In this document: positions 1 to 12,139 of the stretch, one piece after another
Layout: the number at the start of each line of letters is the position of its first letter
Position numbering within the stretch: position 1 is the stretch's first letter
DNA from: Mesorhizobium sp. NFR06
Lineage (GTDB): Bacteria; Pseudomonadota; Alphaproteobacteria; Rhizobiales; Rhizobiaceae
Direction of reading: 5' to 3'
NCBI RefSeq assembly: GCF_900115245.1
Contig: NZ_FOVT01000004.1
Coordinates: forward strand, 248,001-312,000
Length of the DNA: 64,000 nucleotides
Position numbers and translations under genes: made by a program
Notes under the pieces: generated by a model
Database searches by the model: none
What the model saw: only the letters and a program-made list of their open reading frames with translations
Told to the model about the DNA's origin: nothing

Positions 1-253
1 GCTGCTTCTCGACGAGCCGTCGCTGGGTCTCGCGCCGCTGATCGTCAAGCAGATCTTCGACGCCATCCGCGAGCTCAACAGGACCCAGGGCCTGACGGTT
101 TTCCTGGTCGAGCAGAACGCCTTCGGGGCGCTCAAGCTCGCCACGCGCGGCTATGTCATGGTCAACGGCAATGTGACGATGAGCGGCACCGGCAAGGAAC
201 TGCTCGCCAATCCGGAAGTGCGCGCCGCCTATCTCGAAGGCGGACATCACTGA
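1..253 (+). CDS. livF: Branched-chain amino acid ABC transporter ATP-binding protein, C-terminal part
   Basis: Only the last 83 codons lie in the window, the reading frame starting at base 2. The fragment opens with the Walker B/D-loop string LLLDEPSLGLAP, followed by the H-loop region FLVEQN and a typical LivF C-terminus ending in EGGHH. LivF is one of two cytoplasmic ATPases that drive the LivHM permease for leucine, isoleucine and valine. The small membrane protein and the periplasmic binding protein that follow on the same strand support assignment to a liv operon. Which of the two ATPases this is (LivF rather than LivG) is inferred from gene order and the short C-terminus. Confidence 0.9.
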   Translation, partial: LLLDEPSLGLAPLIVKQIFDAIRELNRTQGLTVFLVEQNAFGALKLATRGYVMVNGNVTMSGTGKELLANPEVRAAYLEGGHH

Positions 254-267
254 GAGAGGTCTTCATC

Positions 268-615
268 ATGCAGGGTATCATCTACGAAGAAGCCTCGATC
301 TGGCATTTTCTCTTCGTCACCGGGCTGCTCGGCGGCGGGGCCGCATGGATGACGGGCAAAGCCGTGGCCCAGACTTGGGGCACTCACGTTCGGCTGTTCC
401 TGTACATGCTCGGCCTCGGCATCGGGGTGAGGTTCATCCACCATGCGCTGTTCGAAGGCACGATGTTCTCGCTGCACTACTATGTCGTCGACACCATCGT
501 GCTGATGGTATTGGGCTTCCTCGGCTATCAATACACGCGCACCAACCAGATGGTCACACAGTATAATTGGCTCTACGAAAGAGCTTCCTTATTGAGCTGG
601 AAACCGAAAGCCTGA
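268..615 (+). CDS. Small integral membrane protein (DUF6867-like) of the liv operon
   Basis: A 115-residue protein with about three hydrophobic segments (near residues 12-30, 42-60 and 70-92) and a short basic, soluble tail. It starts 14 bases after the livF stop behind GAGAGAGG, so it is very probably co-transcribed with the transporter genes. I recognise the N-terminal pattern YEEASIWHFLFVTGLLGGG as that of a small alphaproteobacterial family found beside liv genes, which I believe is DUF6867. Its function is unknown to me; an accessory role for the transporter is a guess from position only. Confidence 0.75.
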   Translation: MQGIIYEEASIWHFLFVTGLLGGGAAWMTGKAVAQTWGTHVRLFLYMLGLGIGVRFIHHALFEGTMFSLHYYVVDTIVLMVLGFLGYQYTRTNQMVTQYNWLYERASLLSWKPKA

Positions 616-752
616 GGTTCATGATTAACGTCGTTTCAGCGATGAATCGGCGTGACAAGTGCCTGAAAATCGGCATTCTATGCTTTCTGCGATAAGGGTG
701 GGCATCGCATGAAAGTATCATCCACGCCCACTCCGTAAATGGGAGCGTTTCA

Positions 753-1868
753 ATGAAAAAATCACTCTTGTCCGCCGTGGCGCTGACCGCGTTCATCGCG
801 TTCAGCGGCAGCGCGTGGGCCGACATCCTGATCGGCGTCGCCGGTCCGATCACTGGCCCGAACGCCGCCTTCGGCGCGCAGCTGCAGAAGGGCGCGGAAC
901 AGGCGGTCGCCGACATCAACGCGGCGGGCGGCATCAACGGCCAGCAGCTCAAGCTCGAGATCGGCGACGACGTCTCCGACCCCAAGCAGGGCATTTCGGT
1001 TGCCAACAAGTTCGTCGCCGACGGCGTCAAGTTCGTCGACGGCCACTTCAATTCGGGCGTGACCATCCCCGCGTCGGAAGTCTACGCCGAGAATGGCATC
1101 CTTGTTATGACGCCGGCCGCGACCAATCCGAAGCTCACCGAGCGTGGCCTGTGGAACACCTTCCGTACCTGCGGCCGTGACGACCAGCAGGGCAAGGTGG
1201 CCGGCGACTACATCGCCAAGAACTTCAAGGACGCCAAGATCGCCATCATCCACGACAAGACGCCTTACGGCCAGGGCCTCGCGGACGAGACCAAGAAGAA
1301 CCTGAACGCCAACGGCACCAAGGAAGTGATGTATGAAGGCGTGAACGTCGGCGACAAGGACTTCTCGGCCCTCATCGCCAAGATGAAGGAAAACGGCGTC
1401 ACGCTGATCTACTGGGGCGGTCTGCACACCGAAGCCGGCCTGATCATCCGTCAGTCGGCCGACCAGGGCCTGAAGGCGCCGCTGTTCTCGGGCGACGGCA
1501 TCGTCTCCAACGAACTGGCCTCGATCGCCGGCGACGCGGTTGCCGGCACGCTCAACACCTTCGCTCCGGATCCGCGCAAGAATCCGGCCGCCAAGGAAGT
1601 GGTGGAGAAGTTCCGTGCCGCGGGCTTCGAGCCGGAAGCCTACACGCTCTACTCCTATGCCGCCGTGCAGATCATCGCCCAGGCCATCGCCAAGACCGGC
1701 TCGGCTGACGACGCGCAGAAGGTTGCGGAGACGATCAAGGCCAACACCTGGAAGACGGCCATCGGCGACATCGGCTACGACGCCAAGGGCGACATCACCC
1801 GTCCGGACTACGTCGTGTACGAATGGAAGAAGGGCGACGACGGCAAGTACAGCTACTTCGAAAAATAA
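753..1868 (+). CDS. Branched-chain amino acid ABC transporter substrate-binding protein (LivK/LivJ type)
   Basis: A 371-residue periplasmic binding protein. Residues 1-23 form a clear Sec signal peptide ([14 protein letters not shown] then GSAWA before Asp). The mature part has the type I periplasmic-binding fold of the Leu/Ile/Val-binding family, starting with [17 protein letters not shown] and including the NPKLTERG and TPYGQGLAD segments. A GGGAG ribosome site sits before the ATG. It would deliver branched-chain or related amino acids to the Liv permease encoded upstream. It is separated from the small membrane gene by 137 bases, so it may have its own promoter, and it is followed by a strong terminator. 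The exact ligand cannot be read from sequence. Confidence 0.93.
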   Translation: MKKSLLSAVALTAFIAFSGSAWADILIGVAGPITGPNAAFGAQLQKGAEQAVADINAAGGINGQQLKLEIGDDVSDPKQGISVANKFVADGVKFVDGHFNSGVTIPASEVYAENGILVMTPAATNPKLTERGLWNTFRTCGRDDQQGKVAGDYIAKNFKDAKIAIIHDKTPYGQGLADETKKNLNANGTKEVMYEGVNVGDKDFSALIAKMKENGVTLIYWGGLHTEAGLIIRQSADQGLKAPLFSGDGIVSNELASIAGDAVAGTLNTFAPDPRKNPAAKEVVEKFRAAGFEPEAYTLYSYAAVQIIAQAIAKTGSADDAQKVAETIKANTWKTAIGDIGYDAKGDITRPDYVVYEWKKGDDGKYSYFEK

Positions 1869-1898
1869 GCCGGCAAACTCAAGCCGACTTGCAACGGA

Positions 1899-1928
1899 TG
1901 CCCGGCGCGTGCGCCGGGCATTTTTCTT
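1899..1928 (+). terminator. Rho-independent terminator after the binding-protein gene
   Basis: A GC-rich inverted repeat (TGCCCGGCGC and its complement, two central bases) is followed by TTTTTCTTT, 30 bases after the stop codon. This should end the liv transcript before the pyc promoter region. Confidence 0.85.
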
Positions 1929-2021
1929 TGCGGGACCGTGGCACACCGCAAAGCTCCACGCCGAGCCCGCGAAGACGCCTCCACCACCCTGCCGCAGAGC
2001 TTCGGGGCGACCGCGGCGATC

Positions 2022-2101
2022 CGTTTGCCGCAAACAAACGATTTAAACCGTTTTAGATGTCGTGCAAATTCGTTTGCACTGCAGCATTTTCACGCTAATC
2101 A
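2022..2101 (+). promoter_or_regulatory. Candidate pyc promoter with two dyads
   Basis: Two dyads stand before pyc: GTTTG-CCG-CAAAC at 2023-2035 and the perfect GTGCAAA-TTCG-TTTGCAC at 2062-2079. The second overlaps a possible -35 (TTGCAC, 2074-2079) that is 16 bases from a weak -10 (TAATCA, 2096-2101). This geometry suits a repressor operator. Short-chain acyl-CoA regulators of Alphaproteobacteria bind TTTGCAAA-like sites, so such a regulator is one possibility. The identity is inference. Confidence 0.45.
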
Positions 2102-2142
2102 TTGCGCCGGTCCAATTCCTTCCGCTGCTGGAGCCCCAGTCC

Positions 2143-5601
<3,459 letters not shown>

Positions 5602-5752
5602 CGGTTACATCGAAAGCCCAATGGACGGCTGGCAGCAGCCGTCCACAACCGCTCGATTAGTGTCTTGACCCGCCGCGCCGGCTCGGGCAGGGAACCCGCT
5701 CCAATTTGCCGTGGCGGGAATCGCCATGGCTCCAGAAGACGCGGAGAGAAAA

Positions 5753-6013
5753 ATGGCCGACGAAATCACCGAGACCAGCCAGACTGTAGCCGCCGGCCAG
5801 CTGCGCACCATCATCGAGCGCATCGAGCGGCTCGAGGAAGAGAAGAAGACGATCTCCGACGACATCAAGGATGTCTATGCCGAAGCCAAGGGCACCGGCT
5901 TCGACACCAAGGCAATCCGCACCATCGTGCGGTTGCGCAAGAAGGACCAGGCCGAGCGCCAGGAGGAGGAGTCCATCCTCGACCTCTACAAGGCCGCGCT
6001 CGGCATGGCGTAA
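5753..6013 (+). CDS. gapR: GapR-type nucleoid-associated protein (DUF2312)
   Basis: An 86-residue protein, close to the usual GapR length. It is mostly charged coiled coil: [17 protein letters not shown], then the conserved [16 protein letters not shown] segment and a tail ending in DLYKAALGM. In Caulobacter, GapR binds overtwisted AT-rich DNA ahead of replication and transcription forks and stimulates topoisomerases. I chose the ATG at 5753, with GGAG six bases upstream, over one at 5711, which lacks a good site and adds unrelated residues. Family assignment is strong. Functional equivalence in this organism is inferred. Confidence 0.88.
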   Translation: MADEITETSQTVAAGQLRTIIERIERLEEEKKTISDDIKDVYAEAKGTGFDTKAIRTIVRLRKKDQAERQEEESILDLYKAALGMA

Positions 6014-6034
6014 GCCGCATGGCCGAGGCCGGCC

Positions 6035-6481
6035 ATGAATGAGTTCGACTTCGGCGGTCGCCGCGCTTCCGAGTTCCGCCATCGCGGCTTCTGGGCGCTG
6101 TTCGCCGAGCGGCACCCGCAAGAAAGGGCCCGGCTGGCGCGGCGCGGGCCCTGGTTCTGGCAGCGCGGGCTGTCAGAGTTCGGGCTGGTGCTTTCCATGT
6201 ATGTCGCGCCCAGCGAGAATGTCGTCGGCGTCTTCTTCGGCCGCAACGAGAAGCTTGGCGCCACGGACGTCTGGGCGCGGCTAAAACCGTTCCAGCCGGC
6301 GATCGAGGAACGGCTGAAGCTCAGGCCCGAACAGAGCGCACAGAATCTCGGCATCAATTCGCAGTGGCGGGTCAACTGCTTTGCCGAGGACAATTGGCCG
6401 GCCATGGCTGACTGGCTGGTGACGGAATGCTCGCGCTTCGAGGAAGCCGTTCTTGCGGTGCTGGGCGAAGCCCGGCCGTAA
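6035..6481 (+). CDS. Hypothetical protein, possibly DUF4268-like
   Basis: A 148-residue soluble protein starting 21 bases after the gapR-like stop, so probably co-transcribed. It is rich in Trp and Arg with no signal peptide or membrane segment. The layout FWALFAERHPQE near the start, a central VVGVFFGRNEKLG strand and a late WPAMADWLV helix resembles the restriction-like DUF4268 family, but I cannot confirm that by eye. No catalytic motif is evident and no function is proposed. Confidence 0.7.
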   Translation: MNEFDFGGRRASEFRHRGFWALFAERHPQERARLARRGPWFWQRGLSEFGLVLSMYVAPSENVVGVFFGRNEKLGATDVWARLKPFQPAIEERLKLRPEQSAQNLGINSQWRVNCFAEDNWPAMADWLVTECSRFEEAVLAVLGEARP

Positions 6482-6515
6482 AGATCAACGCCGCGTCGCC
6501 CCCAGCGTCGCCATT

Positions 6516-7025
6516 TCAGTTTGCTCGCGCCTGATCGTGACCGATCTCATCCAGATGCCGCTGCAGCGCCATGTGATCGAGCGCGTTTATCGGCAGATTG
6601 GTGAACAGGCCAATGCGATTGCTCATCATGCGATAGGCATCGGCGAAGGCAAGATGCCGCTCGGCATCGGTACCGCCGGCTTTGGCAGGATCCGGCACCG
6701 CCCAGAGCGCGGTCATCGGATGACCGACCCAGACCGGACAGCTTTCATTGGCCGTGCTGTCGCAAAGCGTGAAGATGAAATCCATCTCCGGCGCGCCCGG
6801 TCCGGAAAACTCGTCCCAACTCTTCGAGCGGGCGAAGGAGGTATCGTAATTCAGGCTTTCCAGGAGCTGCAGCGCATAGGGGTTGACGGTGCCCTTGGGG
6901 TTCGCGCCGGCGGAATAAGCCTTGAAGCGTCCGGCACCGATCCGGTTCAGGATCGCTTCACCCATGATCGAGCGGGCCGAGTTGGCGTTGCAGAGAAAGA
7001 GGACGTTGTACGCGTGATCGGCCAT
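6516..7025 (-). CDS. arsC: Arsenate reductase, low-molecular-weight phosphatase (thioredoxin) type
   Basis: A 169-residue protein with the phosphatase-fold P-loop CNANSAR (Cys-X5-Arg) near residue 12, and a downstream Cys pair in TLCDSTANESCPVW. That is the three-cysteine relay of thioredoxin-coupled arsenate reductases. It reduces arsenate to arsenite in the cytoplasm. I set the start at 7025 (MADHAYNVLFLCNANSARS) rather than the far-upstream ATG of the open frame. Unusually, no arsR-type regulator, arsB/acr3 efflux gene or arsH lies next to it, so it stands alone here. A role as a general protein phosphatase is less likely given the Cys pair. Confidence 0.85.
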   Translation of the reverse strand: MADHAYNVLFLCNANSARSIMGEAILNRIGAGRFKAYSAGANPKGTVNPYALQLLESLNYDTSFARSKSWDEFSGPGAPEMDFIFTLCDSTANESCPVWVGHPMTALWAVPDPAKAGGTDAERHLAFADAYRMMSNRIGLFTNLPINALDHMALQRHLDEIGHDQARAN

Positions 7026-7190
7026 TTCGAACCCCTCCCGTGTTTGCCATGCAAAAGACAGAATACGATGCGGATCACAGGCTGTGATCGTACACGGTTT
7101 TGCGGCCGATTTCTGCACCCTTGGCGTTCGATTTCCTCGCTTCGTCGACGGTTCTGAAACTTTGGCGATCGGCTTGGTGAGGCACGATTG

Positions 7191-7520
7191 ATGGACAGCT
7201 CTCTTCCCGGGAACAGCGGCCATGAAAGCGGCTTCTTGCGCGCGCGCTGGCGCAGTGAGATTGCGCTCGACCTGTTGTTCTGGCGCGATATGCTGCTCGT
7301 CGGCACTGTCCTGAACATCGCCTCGTCGGCGCTGGCGCTGATACTGCTCGGATTGAAGCTGCCGCTCTGGCTGGTGCTGGCGGTGCATGTGCTGCCCGTG
7401 CCCTACAACATCTTCCTCACGATCGCCGTCTGGCGTAGGGCGGAGAAGGTTGGCGGGTTCAAGGCGCAGCTGATGATGCTGGGTTCGGCGCTCTGGTTGA
7501 TCGCCACGGTCGTCGTTTGA
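7191..7520 (+). CDS. Small inner-membrane protein of unknown function
   Basis: A 109-residue protein with a short polar N-terminus and about three hydrophobic segments (roughly residues 28-50, 52-75 and 92-108). AGG lies eight bases before the ATG at 7191; a TTG at 7188 is the alternative start. It is divergent from arsC (166 bases apart) and convergent with msrB. I do not recognise the family. Its position opposite arsC could suggest a shared control region, but nothing in the protein suggests arsenite transport. Confidence 0.65.
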   Translation: MDSSLPGNSGHESGFLRARWRSEIALDLLFWRDMLLVGTVLNIASSALALILLGLKLPLWLVLAVHVLPVPYNIFLTIAVWRRAEKVGGFKAQLMMLGSALWLIATVVV

Positions 7521-7533
7521 GCCGGCATGAAAA

Positions 7534-7555
7534 AAGGGCGGCCGAAGCCGCCCTT
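7534..7555 (-). terminator. Terminator of msrB, probably bidirectional
   Basis: AAGGGCGGC, CGAA loop, GCCGCCCTT. On the minus strand the stem runs into at least six T residues, making a strong terminator for msrB. On the plus strand the tail is short (TTG), so it serves the small membrane gene less well. Confidence 0.85.
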
Positions 7556-7577
7556 GCAAAATTGAACGAGGAACCGG

Positions 7578-7982
7578 TCAGGCCGACGGCTCGAAACGCA
7601 GCGCCACACCATTGATGCAATAGCGCAAGCCGGTCGGCGGCGGGCCGTCCTCGAAGACATGGCCGAGATGGCTGCCGCAACGCGAGCAGTGACATTCGGT
7701 GCGCACCATGCCGTAACCGCGGTCGACGGTGGTCTCGATCGAGCCCGGAACCGGGTCGTTGAAGCTCGGCCAGCCGGTGCCGCTCTCGAACTTCAGCTTG
7801 GATTCGAACAGCGGCTGGTCGCAGCCGACGCAGTAGAAAGTGCCGGCGCGCTTCTCGTAGAGCAGGGCGCAGCTGCCGGGGCGCTCGGTGCCGTGATTGC
7901 GCATGACGGCATATTGCTCCGGCGTCAGCCGGGCGCGCCATTCGGCGTCGGTACGGGTAACGGGGTAGGTGTGGGTATCCAT
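7578..7982 (-). CDS. msrB: Peptide-methionine (R)-S-oxide reductase
   Basis: A 134-residue MsrB that repairs the R epimer of methionine sulfoxide in proteins using thioredoxin. It has the two zinc-binding CxxC pairs (CVGC and CSRC), the GTGWPSF signature and the catalytic Cys in [11 protein letters not shown] near the C-terminus. A further Cys near residue 38 (GSCALLY) could be the resolving residue. There is no signal peptide, so it acts in the cytoplasm. The gene is single, with its own terminator downstream. Confidence 0.95.
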   Translation of the reverse strand: MDTHTYPVTRTDAEWRARLTPEQYAVMRNHGTERPGSCALLYEKRAGTFYCVGCDQPLFESKLKFESGTGWPSFNDPVPGSIETTVDRGYGMVRTECHCSRCGSHLGHVFEDGPPPTGLRYCINGVALRFEPSA

Positions 7983-8185
7983 GAAATCTCCTCGGCCTTG
8001 GCGGCTTGTTGTTGGTTGCAGCCGATATTCGCATGAAGATAGGCGTTTGTTACAGGCCTGCCCAGCGGAAGTAGGCTAGTTACCCGACACAGGGAAAGGT
8101 TGACGTTTGTCTTGGCGCAAGATTTTCCGTTCATTTCCGTGAAGTCAGCACAAACGCCGGGGATTGGTTGAAGCCTCCCCAACGT

Positions 8186-8406
8186 CGTCATTCTATGGCG
8201 GAGCAAGGAGCGAAGCGACGCGGCGCAGACCATAGAATCCATGCCGTGACTTCGAAGCGTTGCTGTGGTGCAGAATTCTGCTCCGCAGCGCCTTCGATCA
8301 AGGTAACGGAATGGATTCTAGGGTCTACGCGGTACGCTTCGCTTCCCGCTCCGCCCTAGAATGACGATCGCGATGGGCGTTTCGGCCAATCCCAAGGCTT
8401 GCCACC
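8186..8406. repeat. Composite interspersed repeat: two facing hairpin units
   Basis: The 453-base gap between msrB and the VWA gene holds no gene but a structured repeat. Unit one (8186-8243) has ATTCTATGG at 8190-8198 and its complement CCATAGAAT at 8230-8238. Unit two (8311-8366) is a diverged, inverted copy with ATTCTAGGG at 8315-8323 and CCCTAGAAT at 8354-8362. The stem has changed on both sides, so pairing is kept. The flank to 8406 (GGGCGTTTCGGCCAATC) is also shared with the copy near 13.9 kb. This looks like a small non-autonomous mobile or structural element. Confidence 0.8.
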
Positions 8407-8435
8407 GACCGGTCAAAAATCCCTTTACTGGGGAA

Positions 8436-9626
8436 CTAATGTTTGCGCGACAACTGTCGGGTCGCTGCTTCGAGCCCGGCCAGCGTCAGCGGGAACATGC
8501 GGCCGCCGAAGATGTCGCCGATCATGGCGATCGAGTGGGTGTAGCGCCAGTTCTTCTCGCTTTCCGGGTTGAGCCACACCGCGTTCGGCCATTGCTGCAA
8601 CAGCCGCCCGAGCCAGACGCTGCCGGCTTCCGGGTTCCAGTGCTCGACCGAGCCGCCGGGATGCGCGATCTCGTAAGGGCTCATCGAGGCGTCGCCGACG
8701 ACGATCACCTTGTAGTCAGGTCCGTATTTGTGGATGAGGTCGAAGGTCGGGATCGTCTCGGCGAGGCGGCGGCGATTGTCCTTCCAGACGCGCTCGTAGA
8801 GGCAGTTGTGGAAGTAGAAATATTCGAGCTGGCGGAACTCGGCGCGGGCAGCCGAGAACAGCTCCTCGACGCTGCGGATGTGGTCGTCCATCGAGCCGCC
8901 GACATCGAAAAACATCAGCAATTTTACGGCATTGCGCCGCTCGGGCCGGGTTTTCACGTCGAGATAGCCGTGCTCGGCGGTCGCGTGGATGGTGCCGGGC
9001 AGGTCGAACTCTTCATCGGCGCCCTCGCGCACCCATCGGCGCAGCCGCTTCAACGCCACCTTGATGTTGCGGGTGCCGAGCTCGACCATGTCGTCGAAGT
9101 TCCTGAACTCGCGCTTGTCCCAGACCTTCACCGCGCGGCGATGCCGGCTTTCGTGCTGGCCGATGCGCACGCCTTCCGGGTTGTAGCCATAGGCGCCGAA
9201 GGGCGAGGTGCCGCCGGTGCCGATCCATTTCGAACCGCCCTGGTGGCGGCCCTTCTGCTCTTCCAGCCGCTGCTTCAGCGTCTCCATCAGCTTGTCGAAA
9301 CCGCCGAGAGCCTCGACCAGCTTCTTCTCTTCCTCCGTCAGGTGTTTTTCGGCGAGACGGCGCAGCCACTCCTCGGGGATGTTGGCGACATCGACGGCGT
9401 CCGGTCCGCCGAGCGCCTCGACGCCCTTGAAGACATGCGCGAACACCTGGTCGAAGCGGTCGATATGACGCTCGTCCTTCACCAGGGCCGAGCGCGCGAG
9501 GTAGTAAAAACCCTCGACATCATAGTCGACGAGCCCGGCCTCCAGCCCTTCCAGCAGCGACAGGTATTCCCTGAGAGAAACAGGAACCCGCGCGGCTTTC
9601 AGCTCGAGGAAGAAGGGGATGAACAT
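8436..9626 (-). CDS. VWA domain protein, CoxE-like
   Basis: A 396-residue protein with an N-terminal helical region (VPVSLREYLSLLEGLEAGL) and a C-terminal von Willebrand A domain. The metal-site motif reads FFDVGGSMDD instead of the textbook DxSxS. VWA/CoxE proteins work with MoxR AAA+ ATPases as chaperones for metal-centre insertion or complex maturation, and such an ATPase lies upstream on the same strand. The start is six bases after the stop of the acetyltransferase gene, so the two are in one transcript. The client is not evident in this window. Confidence 0.87.
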   Translation of the reverse strand: MFIPFFLELKAARVPVSLREYLSLLEGLEAGLVDYDVEGFYYLARSALVKDERHIDRFDQVFAHVFKGVEALGGPDAVDVANIPEEWLRRLAEKHLTEEEKKLVEALGGFDKLMETLKQRLEEQKGRHQGGSKWIGTGGTSPFGAYGYNPEGVRIGQHESRHRRAVKVWDKREFRNFDDMVELGTRNIKVALKRLRRWVREGADEEFDLPGTIHATAEHGYLDVKTRPERRNAVKLLMFFDVGGSMDDHIRSVEELFSAARAEFRQLEYFYFHNCLYERVWKDNRRRLAETIPTFDLIHKYGPDYKVIVVGDASMSPYEIAHPGGSVEHWNPEAGSVWLGRLLQQWPNAVWLNPESEKNWRYTHSIAMIGDIFGGRMFPLTLAGLEAATRQLSRKH

Positions 9627-9632
9627 CGGCCC

Positions 9633-10079
9633 TTATAGCAGATCGTACTCGATGAAGCCCGTGCGTCGCGCGACGCGATCATAGAGCCTGCGCGCCGTGG
9701 CGTTGGTCTCGTGCGTCATCCAGTAGACGTTCTTGACGCCGATCTTGCCGGCTTCGTTCTGCACGGCTTTGATGAGCGCCGCGCCGATGCCCTTGCCGCG
9801 CACGTCAGGGTCGGCGAACAGGTCCTGCAGGTAGCAGTTGTTTTTTTCCGACCAGCCGGAGCGGTGGTAGAGATAGTGGGTGAGGCCGACGGCCTTGCCG
9901 TCGAGCATGGCGATGAAACCCTTTGGTTCGAACTCGCCGTGCGTGAACAGCCGCTTCCAGGTAATCGCGTAGACCTCTTCCGGCAGCTTCGTCTCGTAGA
10001 AGGTCAGATAGGCGGTCCACAGCCGGCGCCAGTCGGCGTGATCGGACTGCGCGAGCGGGCGGACGATGATCTCGGACAT
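9633..10079 (-). CDS. GNAT-family N-acetyltransferase
   Basis: A 148-residue single-domain GNAT enzyme that would transfer an acetyl group from acetyl-CoA to an amine. The acetyl-CoA loop is visible as DPDVRGKGIGAALIKAV, and the C-terminal strand and helix MTHETNATARRLYD are typical. GGAGG precedes the ATG. It lies between the moxR ATPase (178 bases upstream) and the VWA gene (6 bases downstream). It may be an operon member by chance, or may modify the partner complex; the substrate is unknown. Confidence 0.88.
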   Translation of the reverse strand: MSEIIVRPLAQSDHADWRRLWTAYLTFYETKLPEEVYAITWKRLFTHGEFEPKGFIAMLDGKAVGLTHYLYHRSGWSEKNNCYLQDLFADPDVRGKGIGAALIKAVQNEAGKIGVKNVYWMTHETNATARRLYDRVARRTGFIEYDLL

Positions 10080-10172
10080 TTCGTTTCCTCCAATACTTTG
10101 TCGCGAAGCTGCGGCAGCGGCCGCTCACCGGCAACGGTCCACAACCGGGGAAAGCGCTATTGCTGCGGGCTT

Positions 10173-10196
10173 AAAGCGCGTCGCACGACGCGCTTT
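10173..10196. repeat. Perfect 11-bp inverted repeat
   Basis: AAAGCGCGTCG and its exact complement are separated by two bases. The following plus-strand bases are TGCT, not a T run, so this is a poor terminator by itself. It lies directly before the next palindrome, and the two probably form one intergenic mosaic element. Confidence 0.7.
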
Positions 10197-10210
10197 TGCT
10201 CCTCGTTTTG

Positions 10211-10257
10211 TGCATGTCGTTGTCCCAGAACCGCCCCACACTTCTGGGCGACATGCA
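10211..10257. repeat. Palindromic intergenic repeat (TGCATGT...ACATGCA)
   Basis: Nested inverted repeats: TGCATGT (10211-10217) with ACATGCA (10251-10257), and CCCAGAA (10224-10230) with TTCTGGG (10242-10248). It abuts the stop codon of the moxR gene. I recognise this as a common short palindrome in Mesorhizobium-type genomes, from memory and not from a search. It may stabilise the 3' end of the moxR message. Confidence 0.65.
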
Positions 10258-11097
<840 letters not shown>

Positions 11098-11239
11098 CTT
11101 TTCTCCTGTCCGTGCGGCCGGACCGTAAGGAGCCACGCGCATGCGCGCAAGACCGGGATGTCGAGGGTGCGAATAACGTCGACCGCAATGTCTGTTTCTC
11201 TGGCGCTCGGCTAACCATCGGCCTATATTTGCTCTTGGC

Positions 11240-11372
11240 GGTCTGCGCTTCCCGGCAGGAGAAACTTATCCCCGGGGCCTTATCGATCCTTAGGGAGCTG
11301 TCCCTGGGAAGACCCGTGGGTTTTCTCACACGGCGCCCACCTACTTTGTAGGCACCCGGGATCGACCTCTCC
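11240..11372 (+). ncRNA. ssrS: 6S RNA (candidate)
   Basis: 6S RNA mimics an open promoter and binds sigma70 RNA polymerase holoenzyme. The 377-base gap before ygfA is where alphaproteobacterial 6S RNA usually lies. The sequence folds as expected: an outer TCCCGG/CCGGGA pairing (near 11250 and 11356), an inner TCCCC.GGGG/TCCCTGGGA stem around a loop, and a 3' hairpin CCTAC-TTT-GTAGG near 11341-11352. TATATT at 11224-11229 could be the -10. The ends are estimates. Confidence 0.68.
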
Positions 11373-11474
11373 ACCGGTCGTGTGGATCGCCACTCTCCCG
11401 TTTTTGCGAGACATGCGCTAGAAAACGTCGTTCCTGCAACGCCGTCGAGTCCCGGCCTTTCCTAGCGTCTGCGC

Positions 11475-12062
11475 ATGACCCCTTCAAAAGACCTGAAAAA
11501 ACAGCTTCGCAAGGAAGCGCTGGCGCGCCGCGATGCGCTCGACGAATTCTGGCGCGTGGAAATCGCGCTCGAGATGGCCGAGACCGCGAAGGAAAAAATC
11601 GACTTCGAGCCGGGCCGGATCGTCTCCGGCTTCTGGCCGATGCGCTCGGAGGTCGATGTGCGGCCGCTGATGTTCGCGCTGCGCGAGAAGGGCGCCAGGC
11701 TCTGCCTGCCGGCGATCCTCGACAAGACCACGATCGTGTTCCGCGAGCTGGTGCGCGGCGCGCCGATGGTCGAGATGGGCTTCGGCACGGTCGGGCCGCA
11801 TGAGGAGGCGGAAGAGCTCGACCCCACACTCATGCTGGTGCCGCTCGCCGCCTTCGACGCGCGCGGCCACCGCATCGGCTACGGCGCCGGCTATTACGAT
11901 CGGGCGATCGCCAAGCTTGCCGACAAGGGCATCACGCCAAGGCTGGTCGGCATTGCCTTCGACTGCCAGGAAGTGCCGCTGGTGCCGAACGAGAACCATG
12001 ACGTCATCATTCCGGAAATACTGACCGAGAGCGGGTTGCGCCGCTTCACGCCGCAATTGTAG
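11475..12062 (+). CDS. ygfA: 5-formyltetrahydrofolate cyclo-ligase
   Basis: A 195-residue enzyme that converts 5-formyl-THF to 5,10-methenyl-THF with ATP. The basic N-terminus KKQLRKEALARRDAL and the substrate motif GYGAGYYDRAIAKL are family hallmarks. It follows the 6S RNA gene by about 100 bases, a linkage kept widely in proteobacteria where 6S RNA and this protein can share a transcript. It acts in cytosolic one-carbon metabolism. Confidence 0.94.
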   Translation: MTPSKDLKKQLRKEALARRDALDEFWRVEIALEMAETAKEKIDFEPGRIVSGFWPMRSEVDVRPLMFALREKGARLCLPAILDKTTIVFRELVRGAPMVEMGFGTVGPHEEAEELDPTLMLVPLAAFDARGHRIGYGAGYYDRAIAKLADKGITPRLVGIAFDCQEVPLVPNENHDVIIPEILTESGLRRFTPQL

Positions 12063-12078
12063 AAAGCGACTGAGAAAC

Positions 12079-12104
12079 GCATGATCTTTTGCGGAAAGTC
12101 ATGC
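12079..12104. repeat. Short bulged hairpin, GCATGATC-type repeat
   Basis: GCATGA-t-CTTT pairs with AAAG-TCATGC around a TGCGG-type loop, in the gap between ygfA and the phosphoesterase gene. It resembles, in reduced form, the element at 30.2 kb (CTCCGAAAAG then GGGATCATGC). Confidence 0.5.
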
Positions 12105-12139
12105 AGCTATTGCTTGGCGGACTTTCAGCGCGGGATCGT

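Noticed and set aside
762..2033. 423-codon minus-strand frame opposite the binding-protein gene
   Set aside because: Antisense shadow; low-complexity composition and no ribosome site.
8168..8359. Short plus-strand frame over the 8.2-kb repeat
   Set aside because: The frame follows the repeat arms and has no ribosome site; the sequence is structural, not coding.
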